Assembly: GCF_038396675.1 (NCBI RefSeq)
Contig: NC_088926.1
Location: 2,311,001 to 2,375,000, forward strand
DNA from: Hydra vulgaris
Taxonomy: Eukaryota > Cnidaria > Hydrozoa > Anthoathecata > Hydridae
DNA length: 64,000 nt
Direction of reading: 5' to 3'
The notes under the pieces were generated by a model that searched no databases, was not told the DNA's origin, and was given only the letters and a program-made list of their open reading frames with translations. The position numbers and the translations under genes are program-made. Of this stretch, positions 45,117 to 57,479 are shown piece after piece (position 1 is the stretch's first letter; the number at the start of each line of letters is the position of its first letter).

Positions 45117-45656
45117 AAATTGTACACTTAGTTTTCGGTTAGATAGCTAACTTTTAAACCATTTTAAAATTTTATTTTTTACTCCGTAGTATTTGAGTTT
45201 GTAAATCAAAATATGGTGATCGACCGTATCAAAAGCTTTTAATAGGTCAATAAAAATTTGTAATGTATATTGTGATTTTTCGAATGATTTTGAGATTTCA
45301 CGTACAAATTGCATGTTCAGTTGAGTGATTTTTCTTGAAACCAAATTGATTGATGTAAAGCAAAATATTATCATGAAAATATTTTATATTCTGTTGAACA
45401 TAATTTTTTCTAGAATTTTCAAAAATGTGGAGAGAACAGAGTTAGGGCGATAATTACTGATTTCAGATTTGTCCCCTTCTTTAAAAATAGGAATAATTTT
45501 TGCAATTTTTAATTGTTCTTATAAATTCTTTCGCTTGAAGCTGTTTTTGCTTTTAAAAAATTTATATAATAATTTTGTTTTATTCTGGATCATTTTTTTA
45601 AACCTTTAGTAACCTGGGAGTATTGATATTCTTAGTTGTTATTGTTTTTTCTACTA

Positions 45657-45830
45657 CAGTAGAATCTCTCTAATTCGAATTGTATGGGGAAAAATAAAAG
45701 TTCGAATTAAAGAAATTTTCGAATTATGGAAAGTTGATTTTTCTTAAACGCATTTCACGGTGACTTTGCATTTAATCGAATTATGGAGGTTTTCGAATTA
45801 AGGAGATTCGAATTTAGAGTGATTGTACTG
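45657..45830. mobile_element. 174-bp pogo/Tigger-type MITE
   Basis: Inverted ends CAGTAGAATCTCTCTAATTC and CAGTACAATCACTCTAAATT (from the right), flanked by TA (45655-45656, 45831-45832). Subterminal TTCGAATTA repeats. No coding capacity. Inserted in LINE4. Confidence 0.88.
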
Positions 45831-45903
45831 TATTCGAAAATTAACTTCATAAACAGAAAAAAAATGTTTTGAAAAAAGTTTCATAGACGTTTTTTAAAAA
45901 CAT

Positions 45904-45940
45904 TTTTGATGATAACGCATTATTTGCGTTATCATCAAAA
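45904..45940. repeat. Perfect hairpin, 16-bp arms, 5-nt loop, in LINE4
   Basis: TTTTGATGATAACGCA at 45904-45919 and complement at 45925-45940. On the LINE strand the first arm encodes NFDDNA; the second is its inverted copy. Confidence 0.95.
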
Positions 45941-46816
45941 TTTATGTTTTTCCAATGCAGTAATGATAGTTGGTCTTTAAATAATTTAATATTAGTCTCA
46001 CTATTAATGCATTTTCTTATTACTTTTTTGGCATTAATGTTTCTCTCTGGGTTTGTTTTATTAAGTTTCAGGAATATAGGAAAATGATCTGTTATATTAG
46101 TTTTTATGATACCTATTTGTATATTATTATTGAAAATATCAGTAGTTATAATATTATGTAGTTATAATATTATCTAGTAGTTATATTATTATCTAGAGTT
46201 GCTGTGTTTATTGTTACTCTAGTGTGTCGATTTATTAAAACTGACCCTGTTTCAAAAATTGCATTATAAAAATTCTTAATTTTATGGTCGCCATTATAGA
46301 GAAAACAGTTCATATTTAAGTCTCCGACTATATAGTTTTCTTTTTTATCATTGGTCCCTTTTTAATGATTTGTTGTAAGAACATGCTCAGGTTTTCGCTC
46401 ACGCCGTCAGGTGACCGATAACAACAGTTTAATAAAATGTTTTTAGTTTGATTGATTGTAATTTCAATAGTTACAACTTCTTTATGACTGTCAAAAACGC
46501 TCAAATTATTCTTAAAACAATACTCAAAACTTCCGTGAACATAAACTAGTACTCCTCCGCCGCGCTTACTTGTTTTTCTCTCCTAATGAAATTATATTAA
46601 AACGAAGAATATTAAAATTACAACTTATTTCATCTACTGTGATCTAAGTTTCAGTTAAACAAATTATATTAAAAATGTGTATAGTTTCTTCTAATAGATT
46701 TACAAGTTTTTCAAAATTGCATTTCAAACTTCTTATATTGAGGCGGAGAATTACAATTTGATTATTATTTTTTTCGCGAACATTCTTAAAAAGAAACCCT
46801 TCTAGTTGGCTAGAAA

Positions 46817-46860
46817 AGTGATACAAACAATCGGATTTTTATCCGATTGTTTGTATCACT
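46817..46860. repeat. Perfect hairpin, 20-bp arms, 4-nt loop, in LINE4
   Basis: AGTGATACAAACAATCGGAT at 46817-46836 and exact complement at 46841-46860. The LINE-strand arm next to YHFSSQLEGF reads as normal protein. Confidence 0.95.
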
Positions 46861-47507
46861 GCATTATTTCATATTTATTATATCATGCAGTATTTTTACT
46901 GCAATAAAAATTATTTTCAGGGTCTAGGTTTTCTTCTGGAGAAAAGAGTTTTGTTTCATATAAATTAAAAAAAAGGGATTCAATGTTATTAGTCATAGCC
47001 ATGGTAATAAATGGAAAAAACAAACAAAGGATTTCTTTTTAGGAGTGCTAGTTATTTGTTAAGATTGATTTTAGAATTATTATTAAGATAAATAATTTTG
47101 TCATATCTTACCTTCACATTTTCACCATTTGAGCGCCTGTCTTTGTTTAACTTCCGCAAATAACTTTTTCCAAATAGCAACAGTCTCACGAGAAAGGTCT
47201 TCGTTAATGAAGGAATTCGTGCCGTTTAGTCAATGAAATTATTTCAAGATATTTTGTCTTTGTATTACTGCAGGTTAAGTACTATTGTCCTCGGGCGCTC
47301 ATCTTTCTTCAATCCAGTGCGGTGGGCGCGTTCAATTTTGATATTTTTCAGTCCAAGTTTTTGCCAGAAGAATGCGTGAACTTTTTCTTTAGAGTCCCCC
47401 ATAATTCTTGCCCCTTTTCATCAAGTCCATCGATTCGTAGGTCATTTCTTTTTGATCTATCTTGGAGTTTTCGTTGCTTTTCCTTCATAAATTTTTCTTT
47501 ATTAGTA

Positions 47508-47990
47508 GGGGAGAGTGGTACTGAATGGACCACAAAATTCGCCTTTTTTATAAACTCAATATTTTCTCATATTGACAATAACTATGGCGAATATATTAAA
47601 TCAAAAGACAAGATTGATATCTTAACGAACTATCCTTAAAAGTTGTAAAACATTGCGCTAACAGAACATAGTTAAAATGTGCGACAGATGCGACCCGTAC
47701 CAAATTGTTTAGTGGTCCATTCAGTACTTTTGCTTGTACTGAATGGACCACAAAATAAGCCTTTTTTATAAATAAGATCAATATCTATATTTTTAAAACT
47801 ATGGTAGATAAATTAATTCAGAAGGAAAGATTGATATTTTATCTAACTATCCTTGCATATTGTATACTATTTTGGAAGTTGTAAGCCACTGCGCAAACAG
47901 AACATAGTTAAAATATACTATAAATGTGACCCATACCAAACTATTTAGTGGTCCATTTACTGCCCTTGCACTGAATCGACCAGCAGTTTA
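47508..47990. repeat. ~220-bp subterminal tandem repeat with a 16-bp hairpin
   Basis: TACTGAATGGACCACAAAAT occurs at 47519 and 47737; GCGCTAACAGAACATAGTTA-like sequence recurs at about 47655 and 47895. At 47712-47751 two opposed copies of the end sequence make a perfect 16-bp hairpin with an 8-nt loop. Confidence 0.8.
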
Positions 47991-48664
47991 GTTGTTTTAT
48001 TTAATGAATAGCAAGTTACACTATGCAAAGTAATTAGGGTGATAAATGGAGCTTAAAAACAAGAAAACGGTATGTTGAGATATTGATATTTCTGACTAAA
48101 AAATTAAAATAAGTTGAATTACTTAATACAATTTTAGACCAATCAGATAGTCAAAGTACAATAATCACAGACATATTGGCTGGCATTATCTGCAATTGTG
48201 CAAGCCTTATGTGCCCAGCTTGCACACTGTCTGCAACGGTACCACACTTCGCTGTCTTGACCCATTTCTTCTCATATAGCACACAAATCATTATTTGATA
48301 TAATATCTTCACAAATATTTAAACAATCTTTAACACCTTTGTCACTTTTTTCAACGCGAATATCATCAGCCTCATCATTATTATATGTCATTAATGGAAA
48401 CTTCAGAGATTTAGAGTTATTTGATTTCAATTGATTTGATTTGGTTTCCTTTGACGTTTATTTGTACCATCTTTTTGTTTTTCAGAAAGGTTTGGTTTTT
48501 TTAAATTTTGTTGAAGTTGTTAATTTCGAAGAGCCTCTTTAATTGGAATATCAGATTGAATCGAAGAGGAGAGCTTTTTAAGAGCACCTTTGGGTTTTCC
48601 TAAACGAGCGTATACTTTCTACATTCAGGGTATTGCTTACATTTTTGTTGACTTTAACATTTCT

Positions 48665-48870
48665 ATTTATTTCTATTAAAACTGTATTGATGTTGAGTGT
48701 TTCAGGATTGGATTTGTTTATTTCTACTGAAACTGGATCGATGTTGAATGCTTCATGATTGAGTCTGTTGATTTCTACTGAATATGGATTGATGTTGAGT
48801 GCTTCAAAATTAGGTTTATTAATTTCTATTGAAACTGGAATAATGTTGAGTCTTTCAGGATTGGGTCTGT
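48665..48870 (-). repeat. 60-bp minisatellite encoding 20-residue repeats
   Basis: About four units; on the minus strand they read ...ERLNIIPVSIEINKPN, EALNINPYSVEINRLN, EAFNIDPVSVEINKSN, ETLNINTVLIEINR. The frame stays open through the array (48901-48578) despite base changes. Confidence 0.85.
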
Positions 48871-48934
48871 TTGTAATCTGAGATAAAAAAAAAATACTCA
48901 TCCTTCCATCAATCAGGTTGAAATGGACTTATAC

Positions 48935-49085
48935 TCGTTTCTCCGCGCAGCGGCCTTATTCGATTAGGTTTGAGTTTTGGAGTTATAGACTTGAGAGAGG
49001 GTTATACCACAAATAAGTAGCCTCCTCGTCTATAGTGGTCTTCTCGGCCTTGAGGAGGTAAATTAACAAAAAAAAAACAAAAAAA
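48935..49085 (+). mobile_element. SINE-like repeat family 2, copy B
   Basis: TTTCTCCGCGCAGCGGCCTT, GGAGTTATAGACTTGAGAGA, CTATAGTGGTCTTCTCGGCC, then an A-rich tail; aligns with 16735-16925. Splits the pogo-like transposase. Confidence 0.75.
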
Positions 49086-50193
49086 AAAACAGATGCTGAA
49101 AAACCACTAATGATGCTAACTGGCATCAATACTTTTGTCCAAGCCTTTCCAGAAATTTCTGCAATGTCATAGATAGATTTTCCTGGATGTGTTACCAACC
49201 GGCTATCAATTTCACGATTATAATGACGTTTGAATAGTCCATAAACTGCTTTATTGCAGTTTGTGTGATATATGAGGTGAGATTGTCAAAACAGTTACAC
49301 CATTATCTGATGCTAAGTCAGTGAAGTTAATCGGCATATGTGTCTCATGGTTATCTAGTATCAAAAGCACAGGGTTTGCCTTAGATGGTCAAACACTTTT
49401 TATACAGAACCAGGAATTGAATTTCGCAGAAAATAATCTTTAAAATGAACACGTGGAAAAATGTAGAGTGGTGTTGTCGATGATCCGCTTGCATTTACTG
49501 CATTGCACATTGTAACCAAGATACCTCGTTCTGCACTTGTAACAGACTCAACTTGCCGCTCCCCTCTCTTTGCTAAAACATGCTCTGGCACTTGTACAGT
49601 TGTAACACTAGTCTCATCAACGTTTCATATATCATTCGGTGAAAACTTGTATTTAATCAAAACTTTATGCAAATTATTATATAATATTTCAACATTGTGT
49701 TTGTTGAATGCTGACATTCGACCAATAGATGCTGCCTTTGATTTTCTTATAACCAGTTCTGGATGACGGCTTAAAAACACTCTAAACCAATCTACACTAG
49801 CATGTTTATTTGTTTCCCAAGGTTTAGCAGAACCTAGACGGGAATGCGGTAATTTCTTCTCAAGTTTGAGAGCATGTTCAAACGTTAGTGCTCTTAGCTT
49901 AATAGGACTTAAACCATATCACATTTTTGCAGAAACTAAACATTATTGAACCAGCTCATGTTCCTCTGATACTGAAAAAATTGAACTGTTACTTTATGGA
50001 ACACATAGCAATTTATTTAAACCGTCTAGTGATAGTTGAGCTTCTATAATTCTTCTCTTAAGAGTTGAACGTTTGACTCCAAATACTCAACAGCTTTTCT
50101 TTTAGATAAAGTTTTTGTCAAAGCATTCTCAACTGCTTGGATCATATTATTGGGATCCCAATCACCTTTTACTGGTGTTACTTTACGATGTCT
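49086..50193 (-). pseudogene. Pogo/Tigger-like transposase remnant
   Basis: Minus strand starts MRHRKVTPVKGDWDPNNMIQ with a psq-type helix-turn-helix (AVENALTKTLSKRKAVEYLE), later a decayed DNA-binding part, then RQVESVTSAERGILVTMCNA, GSSTTPLYIFPRVHF, the DDE_1 core region (49560-49410), and HPGKSIYDIAEISGKAW at 49190-49140, which leads into the SINE-like insertion. Stops and frameshifts throughout. Confidence 0.75.
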
Positions 50194-50257
50194 CATAATC
50201 GTTCTGAAACGAATAAAACTTGCTTATAACCATTTTATAAAAAAAAAATCATCAGTG

Positions 50258-50263
<6 letters not shown>

Positions 50264-50342
<79 letters not shown>
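50264..50342. repeat. (AT)n microsatellite
   Basis: Uninterrupted AT run upstream of the pogo-like transposase. Confidence 0.97.
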
Positions 50343-50348
<6 letters not shown>

Positions 50349-50820
50349 CATAGACAAAATTATACATTTTATACATTTTTTTATTACAAGAAACCTAGAC
50401 ATTTGATTAAGTCTAATTATATTCGTAATGTTTCTCGATGTTTTTTAAATTTTTTGATACTCAAGTTTTTTACTTATCCTTACTTCTTATTCGTAATAAT
50501 TATCCTTCATTCAATCTGAGAAGTTAAATAATAATAACTTAAATAATTTAATATATCGTAATAATATTACGACATGTCAAATTATTCAAATAATGAAATA
50601 AACTACAAATTAAACTTATTACCTAGGCATGTAAATAAGTAGATTGCTAAAGTCTTTGTTAACCAAAGTTTTATTTCAATTTATTTCCTAGCTCACACTT
50701 CCATTGTTTATATTTTATTTTTGTAAGTAACGTACTGAGGCGCGGTAAATACTCTTACAGAAAAATGAACCGGTCCATTCAGTCCAATCAATGGTGGTTC
50801 ATCCAGTACACTAATCAAAA

Positions 50821-52899
50821 TGCACATGTTACCCATATAACTAAAACAATCAGCAAATCATAGAACCTTCATTCTAATGTTATACAAAGTAAAAAATATA
50901 TATCTATAACATTATTATTAATTATAGTTAACTTTACCTTAAAAATTTAGTGTAAATTGAAATAAATTAAAAATATAAAAAATTACTTTTGTGTTAAAAA
51001 AAGTACAAAATAAAAATATAAATGCATTATTATGAATAAAGTTAATAAAAAAATACTAAAGAGACTTTGAGTATATAAAATGTATATGCAATCAAAAAAA
51101 AAGAATTCTCTAAACATTTTGTTTAACATTTTTTTTACTTAGTTTTACTGCCATAGTATATATACGTGATAAAATAGAAATAAATTTTTCTTTAGATTAA
51201 AATTGCATATTTTTCTAAATGTAAAGTACAAATCCAAAAGCTATGATAGAAGATGCTACAACATAACTTGTTATTAATAAATTTTTATAAAATATTTGAT
51301 GCTAGTGTTAGTGAAGTAAAGACAAAAGTTGCAAAAACTACATAGCTCACTATATAGCTTTGAAATAGTCCAATATATATGTACCAAATAGCCCGCGGGG
51401 CTATTTGGTACATGTATATTGGACTATTTAAAAGCTGTTATATAGATACTACATAGCCCACTCATAACTACTACATAGCTACTACCTACGCATGTGCCCG
51501 CTCCATACCAATTTTTAAAAAGTAATAAAAATACAATTGGTGTTAAAAACAAAATATATTACGCTAACTAGTGATGTAAAAGCAAAAAATAAAAAAAACA
51601 ATTTAAATTAAAAATAATAATTTCAATTATTTTTTTTTAATTTACCTGATTTTTGAAATATTAATTCAAAAGTTGTACACGTTCATTTGGCGTCAAAAAA
51701 CGTTAAATAAATTACAATGGCGTTTTTTTTTTCCAATAAAACGAAGATTAGTTTCAGATTGATTATAATTAATGTTCATTTATTACTTTTTTTTATGTAA
51801 CAGTTTTTGAGTTCACCTCGGAAAACAAAAATGTCCGCAGACAAACAGATAACCGCTACTTTTTTGTAAAATAGTACTATTTATAATCCCGCGCAATCGC
51901 GGAAAGAATCAGTTGATGCTTTAATGGGGAGAAGAAGTACTTATGCTGTGGTTACTTTTTGTTCTCTTCAATTTCCTAAACAAATTAATTTATTAAAATC
52001 ATCAATTTACAATTTTAGTACTTAATAGAAACATTTTCCTAACGAATTTTTAAAATATTTTCCAGCAATTTAAAAAAAAAAGCTTGCTAAACAGCAGAAT
52101 TAGGAACAGTGGATTAGAGCCGGCCTTAGGTAATTAGAAACCCTAGGCAGAGTGAACTTGGTGAACCGAATAAAAAGATAAAAATAAATTACTAACCACG
52201 CGCAAAGAGGTGAATCTAGCAAAAAAATACACGCGAGGGTTTGCTGGACGGAGGTTCATCCATTGTCTCTTTTAAATGATTAAACCAAAAAATTATTAAT
52301 TTAATTCTGGTGATTCTAAATACATTTCATATACATTATATGCCAAAGATTTCGCAGAAATCAAGTTTTTTAAAAATTTCACATTCACACAGATTTCATA
52401 AGCGTTCAACAAAAATCAACTATTCTCACTTTTATGGCAGCAAAGTCTTAAGTTAATTGTGAATATCTTTTATCATTTAATTGTGAATGCTCGGATTGAC
52501 GTTGGCTAGTTTATTTGAACCATAAAAATGCTGTGTTTTGTTTTTGCAACAATGGGAACAAATGACTACGATTTTATGAATATGTAATAATGGGAAAAGT
52601 AGAAATCAATAAAATAAATTAATAAATTTTTATCATAACTTTCTAAAAAAAAGTACCACATAGAAATGCCGCTATTTAGAACTCTCATCTTGCGGATACT
52701 TTGTTTCTAAATCACAAAGTGGTCCATTTTGGACCAAGTAAATTGCATTCTTTATCACCAAGCCCGTACCATTGCAATCGATATTTTGACTCTTATTTGT
52801 ATCGCTCTAACCTGTATTTTTCGTACCCATAATTTTTTTGTGTAATTAACCGACCCATTGACCACTTATTTTAAAGCTCTCTGACTACTCTAACCACAC
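50821..52899. other. Unassigned AT-rich sequence
   Basis: No coding sequence recognised. It contains the hairpin at 51363-51429 and CTACATAGC/CTATATAG words around it. Confidence 0.35.
51363..51429. repeat. Hairpin, 32-nt arms with one mismatch, 3-nt loop
   Basis: Left arm 51363-51394 begins AAATAGTCCAATATATATG; right arm 51398-51429 complements it with one change; loop GCG. Confidence 0.95.
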
Positions 52900-53565
52900 A
52901 ATTAATGAGAATAATTTTGTATCCGTTTTGGAAACGTATTTGCATAATGCATTTTGTGAACGCCTCCTTCTCCGCTTTGAAGCTGAAGATGTTTTGGTAG
53001 ATTCATTTTATGCCTTTTCTAGACGATGGCAATCTCCATTTGTTCTTTAACTAGAGAAACCCATTCTGTTTTTTTTCAGATTTTTTTTTCTTAAAATTCT
53101 GCTGACGACTGCTCTTTTTGAGCAATTGTTTAAAATCTCCATTAATTTAATGAACTTTTGAAACTTCAGATAATTAAAGAATCTAATCCTCTGTAAGATT
53201 CTCTGTACAATGGTGTATGTATGCAATGGAGGTGGGTTCTCCTTCTGTTCCAAATAAGGTTTTTTAATAAACATTAGCATTAATAAACAAGCCTTAACTC
53301 TGTCAGGCTTAGACTCATCATTACTATTTTTATCAATACCTATGAGAACCATGGCCAACTTCTCCATCTCTTTAAAATGATTACTATCCTTTGAAGCTAA
53401 AACCATCACTACTAAAGCTAGATCAAGTTACCAAAAATAATTTTTTCAAGACTTCAAAGCTGTCTCGGCGGCAAGTTCAGTTTTTTCATAATGGCACATT
53501 TGCCAATAAAAACTCTAATCTTAAAACTTTATTTTAATAAAATTCCAGTCAACATTTAGCATAAC

Positions 53566-53568
<3 letters not shown>

Positions 53569-53652
<84 letters not shown>

Positions 53653-53680
53653 TATATATATAAATATATATATATAAAAC
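53569..53680. repeat. (AT)n microsatellite with AAATATAT variants
   Basis: Long AT run, interrupted at its right end by AAATATAT units. Confidence 0.97.
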
Positions 53681-54896
53681 ATTACATATAGAGATAAAAT
53701 TTCGACACGATATTTATTAGTTTTAGAAAACAATTTATATTTATCCCGAAAGCAGCAAAAATAGAAAACGCACAGTTGTGGAACCATGAGGCATAGAAGA
53801 TTGCAATAAAGTCAGCTATCTTGTTGATCTCTTTACAACAATCTCCTCCTTTGCGGAACGTCCAAATTACACATGAATTCGGGGTTTAACTTTCGAAATA
53901 CCAAAAAACAATAACATTAATTAAGAATTTTTACTTACCTCGCTGTTCCGAAGAACGTTCCTATTCTTCAGTATTGTGCAAGTCTGCAAAGCTAATTTAG
54001 CCTGCGCCTCCAACCAAGCTGCTTGAATTTTTCTGTAATCAAGTGTAGAGATAACATCAACTTTTAGTACAGCAAGCAACTCCCACTTCTGCTTAAGGGC
54101 TTTGATAATATGGTTTTCAGGTCCAATACTCTTATCAATGTGCTTCTTCAACATGGTTCATACAAGCTAATAGGAGCAATGGTTGGTTACAAGGCTTTCC
54201 TAATCTAGTACACGCACCTTTAGACGTTCAGTATTGAAAGCTGTAGTGTTCGAAAAAATTATATGAACATAAACAAGAAGATCAAAGAAATTTAAAATAT
54301 TTTTTATAGCTTCAAATTGGGCTTCTCCAATTTCATTATCTAAACCTGGAACTGCTAGTAGATGACTCTCACCATCATGATGAATAGTACACAGAGCCTG
54401 ACCTTTGTTTCACATACATTGGTCGGTTTCTATGATTCTTTAACTTTGATCAACAAGTTGACTCTGGTTAAAGCTGCATCCGAATATGTTATCCTACTAG
54501 AAATTCGTATTGCTCAAGTTAAAAATAAAGTTAAATTACTTATATCACCACCTATATTTTCAACAGGAGAATGCAATGTATTGCATTGATGTGAGCTCAT
54601 ATTAACTGCAGTTCTAACTGCTACATAAAATACCTTAAGAGTTGTTAACATACAACTATTATAACTAAACTTTCTTCTGCGAGATTTACAGATCTCAAAA
54701 TCTAGATCATCATTATTATCATCAAAGCATAAATTATTTTCCTAGAACATTTTATAGGATATGTTAAGTGTTAAAGGTTCTTTTATATTGGCATTAGTTT
54801 TAGACTACAAGAGAATCTTTCTCCATTTTGAAATCTTATAAACTTTTGCAAACCGGCATCTTGGATCATCTTCCTGGCATTCATTTGATCTTGAAT

Positions 54897-54955
54897 AAAC
54901 TGTGTATCTTCTTCATTGTACCCTAAATGGGTACAATGAAGAAGATACACAGTTT
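54897..54955. repeat. Perfect hairpin, 27-bp arms, 5-nt loop
   Basis: Left arm 54897-54923 begins AAACTGTGTATCTTCTTCAT; right arm 54929-54955 is its exact complement. The minus-strand frame through one arm reads GYNEEDTQFIQDQ. Confidence 0.95.
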
Positions 54956-54980
54956 TTTTTATCAAACTTTATGCTTTTTA

Positions 54981-56079
54981 TAAGAAGTTCCGTGATTTCT
55001 CCAGCATAAACTAAACCTATAAAAAGTTGATAATTTTATTTAAATATAACAACGATTCTTTAGGATCATGCTCTATATGTTAAAATTAATGAATGTATAT
55101 ACCAAAAAGATACTTAAATGAATGTTAGAATTTAAATATCTACCAAATAAAGATATAAAACATTATCTTATCATCTACGGGTTGTTTAAACTTGTCTCTA
55201 AATACCTAATACTCAAGCTACCACGTTTACAGTTTAAACATTTTAAAACTGTGACAATCTAAAAGTAATTGCATAATTTGTTGTCATATTAATTTATTTT
55301 TTTGAATAAACTTTAATTGCTTACATAGGATCTAGACTGACCAGAAACTTTTCTAACCTGTGCAAGAAAAGAGCCAAGAATTATTTAAAAAAACATATTT
55401 TCATTAATTTCAAGTAGTTTTACGTGAAATATACTAAATGTTATTTAAAAGCAGGATACAAGTTTTTACCAAAAGTTTCACTTAAAAGCCTAAAAAAAGG
55501 TTTTTTAAAAAAAACAGGTTTTTATTAATTTTATAAAAAATGGCGCGAGCACATGTCACCGTTAAAAATTTTTTCCAAAATCTTCTTAAATTATCAAAAG
55601 CATATACTTTATGGTTAGTGATAGTCAATAGTTTTTGATGGAAGTCGATAACCTTTGATTAAAGTAGTCAAGCAATTTACTGCTGAACATGCGCAAACAC
55701 ACTCTACTCAGACGAGCATTTTTCTGATCTGGTAGAAGGTAAAAAAAATCCGCTAAAATTCTAAAAGTAATTGCTTAATTTGTTGCCATATTAAATTTTT
55801 TTTTTTAATAAACTTTATTTACTATCATAGGATCTAGACTAACCTAAAACTTTATATCCCAATGCAGAAAACTAAAGCTGAAAGAGCCAAGAAATATTTA
55901 AAAAGACATATTTTCAATAAAAAAATTCATTCAAAATATGTCTAATAAAATTAGTCCATAAATACACCATAGACAGATTGCTCGGAAAGAATTAAAAAAA
56001 GAAAAGTATTCAGGTATATTAAAACCTACATGTTAAGTTTTTGGTTTCTAATTTTATATAAAACAGTAAGTTTTTTCTT
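54981..56079. other. Unassigned AT-rich sequence
   Basis: No gene recognised. A ~60-bp word (AATTTGTTG.CATATTAA...ATAAACTTTA...ATAGGATCTAGACT) occurs twice, near 55275-55345 and 55780-55840, as a dispersed duplication. Confidence 0.4.
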
Positions 56080-57372
56080 AAAATATAAAATATTATATTT
56101 TTTATTTTTATTGGTGACCATGGTACAGAAGAACTGATTGTGCTGCATTGAAGGCTAAATCAAGCCCAGGAAAGAATTTTCAAATGTTATTAAAAAACTG
56201 TCAAAAATCCAATTCTAGCCAAGAAAAGTATTGTAAATACAACCCCTTATTCTGTAATGATTAAGGCCAAAAAGGCCCTTGCGTTAAAGATAAATTGTGA
56301 TCACAGTGATTCACAATATCAATGCTTAGAAACTCTTCACTAAAACAGAGTGCCGAGATATATAGTTCAGTCAAATTGATTTTGATGCAAAATCCGAATG
56401 TTATTCAAAAAACTTGGAAATTTCAAAAATATTTGTCAAGTGTTCTGTTCAATCAATGGCGAGCCACACTTTATTAAGAATAATAAACATATCTAGCACA
56501 GACAGGGCCGTCCCGAGGGAGGGGCGGGGGTAGGGGTGTCGAACCCCCTACAAATTTTTTTAGTCGGCAAAAAACAGATATGTCTCTACCCCCTCCCCCC
56601 CTCCTCCATAAAAATCTCTTTGGGACGACCCTGAGGTCAGATGTCTAGATGGATTAGAAGCAACCGGAAAATTCTATCTGAAAGCTAGAATGAATAGCGC
56701 CTCATTTCAAAGTGTATAAAATTAAAGATTTGATGAATTAGATGAATTTAAGCTGAATAATTAGATGGTAGGGAGCAAATAAAAAATTCTTTAAGATTTA
56801 GAGCTTGAAACCCTCTTCTCTAACCAGAAAGCAAAGAAAAAACAAAAAATTGAAATGACCATGTTGGACGGCAAGGCAATGAATGCTATAACAGATATTA
56901 ACTCAATACATTCAAGCATTGTTTGTTCTGCCAATCCTAGTAAAATGAACGCGCTGAATATAATCAGAGAAAAAGTATGCAATGAGCAAGCTCTAGCTTT
57001 AGGACTACCCACGCTGCATTAGTGGATACGAATTTTCGAACTCATTCTACACTTGAGGTATAAAATAAATACTAAAAGATACCAGTCCCGGTCTGCAGAA
57101 GTTGAACTGTCTTTAAAAGCTCGGAAAAAGGAAATAAAGAGTTTAGAGAGGAGTTAAGCTTAGTGGTTGATACTCCTAAGCAGAGATTTCGAAATACCAA
57201 TACAGGAAATACTGAAAGAAAAGCATTTCTTGAAACAAAATCTTACTATGAAATATTAGAAGTTAGCTTGAACATCTTTGTAACACTCAGAAACATAATG
57301 AATGCAATTTGCAGGGGATTCCACCTAAATTTGGATGCTTTTGAAACATACTGCTTTGAAACTTCCGAGTAG
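56080..57372 (+). pseudogene. Fragment of an unclassified multi-copy protein family
   Basis: Plus strand with frame breaks: KSKNSNSSQEKYCKYNPLF (about 56200-56250), MTMLDGKAMNAITDINSIHS then IVCSANPSKMN and ALALGLPTLH (56855-57020), and GNTERKAFLETKSYYEILEV...ICRGFHLNLDAFETYC (57200-57355). From memory this order (DGK...C.VC.A.P..MN...LG...LH.WIR; GNT.R.F; ...E.F..YC) belongs to a widespread invertebrate family of unknown function, probably transposon-associated. A MITE interrupts it. Confidence 0.4.
56503..56633. mobile_element. 131-bp hAT-like MITE
   Basis: Ends CAGGGCCGTCCCGAGGG and CAGGGTCGTCCCAAAGAG (from the right). Flanking octamers AGCACAGA and AGGTCAGA agree at 6 of 8 positions. The interior is C/G-run rich, unlike its surroundings. 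Confidence 0.8.
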
Positions 57373-57479
57373 AAACCCATAAAATTATTTTAAAGAAAGT
57401 TGATAAATGGTCCAACACAGAACAAACAAAAAACTGTTGATTTAGAGGAGCAGACGCGACAATTTAAGAATTAGACGCA

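Larger units (their letters stand above)
44493..47507 (-). pseudogene. LINE4 upstream half: ORF1 end, endonuclease, reverse transcriptase
   Basis: Minus strand: ORF1 piece (KLQDRSKRNDLRIDGLDEKG, 47480-47420), ORF2 start (YHFSSQLEGFLFKNVRE; IVILRLNIRSLKCNFEKLVN), endonuclease (NIICLTET, CCYRSPDGVSENL, IVGDLNMN, ITDHFPIFLK), linker (LFKDQLSLLHWKNINFDDN near 45950), reverse transcriptase (FIDLLKAFDTVDHHILIYKL; ITCGVPKGSILGPLLFLIYI; MYADDTKII), ending WNRHID at the mariner TA. Many stops and frameshifts, plus a SINE and a MITE inside. The 3' part is at 14355-15330. Confidence 0.88.
47508..50820 (-). mobile_element. Pogo-like element in LINE4 ORF1
   Basis: Left end GGGGAGAGTGGTACTGAATG after TA (47506-47507). 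The right end is decayed: GTGGTTCATCCAGTAC near 50805-50817 resembles the complement of the left end. It contains the transposase below, subterminal repeats, a minisatellite, a SINE-like insertion and an (AT)n run. Confidence 0.65.
52900..54980 (-). pseudogene. Degenerate gene of an unclassified repetitive protein family
   Basis: Minus strand: HLLAVPGLDNEIGEAQFEAI and TTAFNTERLK (54370-54220), MLKKHIDKSIGPENHIIKAL then KQKWELL (54154-54070), and around 53480-53280 VMVLASKDSNHFKEMEKLAM. From memory these resemble an uncharacterised family common in cnidarian gene sets (with GEAQA...TTASNTG and GP..HI..FK..W); I cannot name its function. Frames are broken, an (AT)n tract (53569-53680) lies inside, and a perfect hairpin sits at the upstream end. 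Confidence 0.4.
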
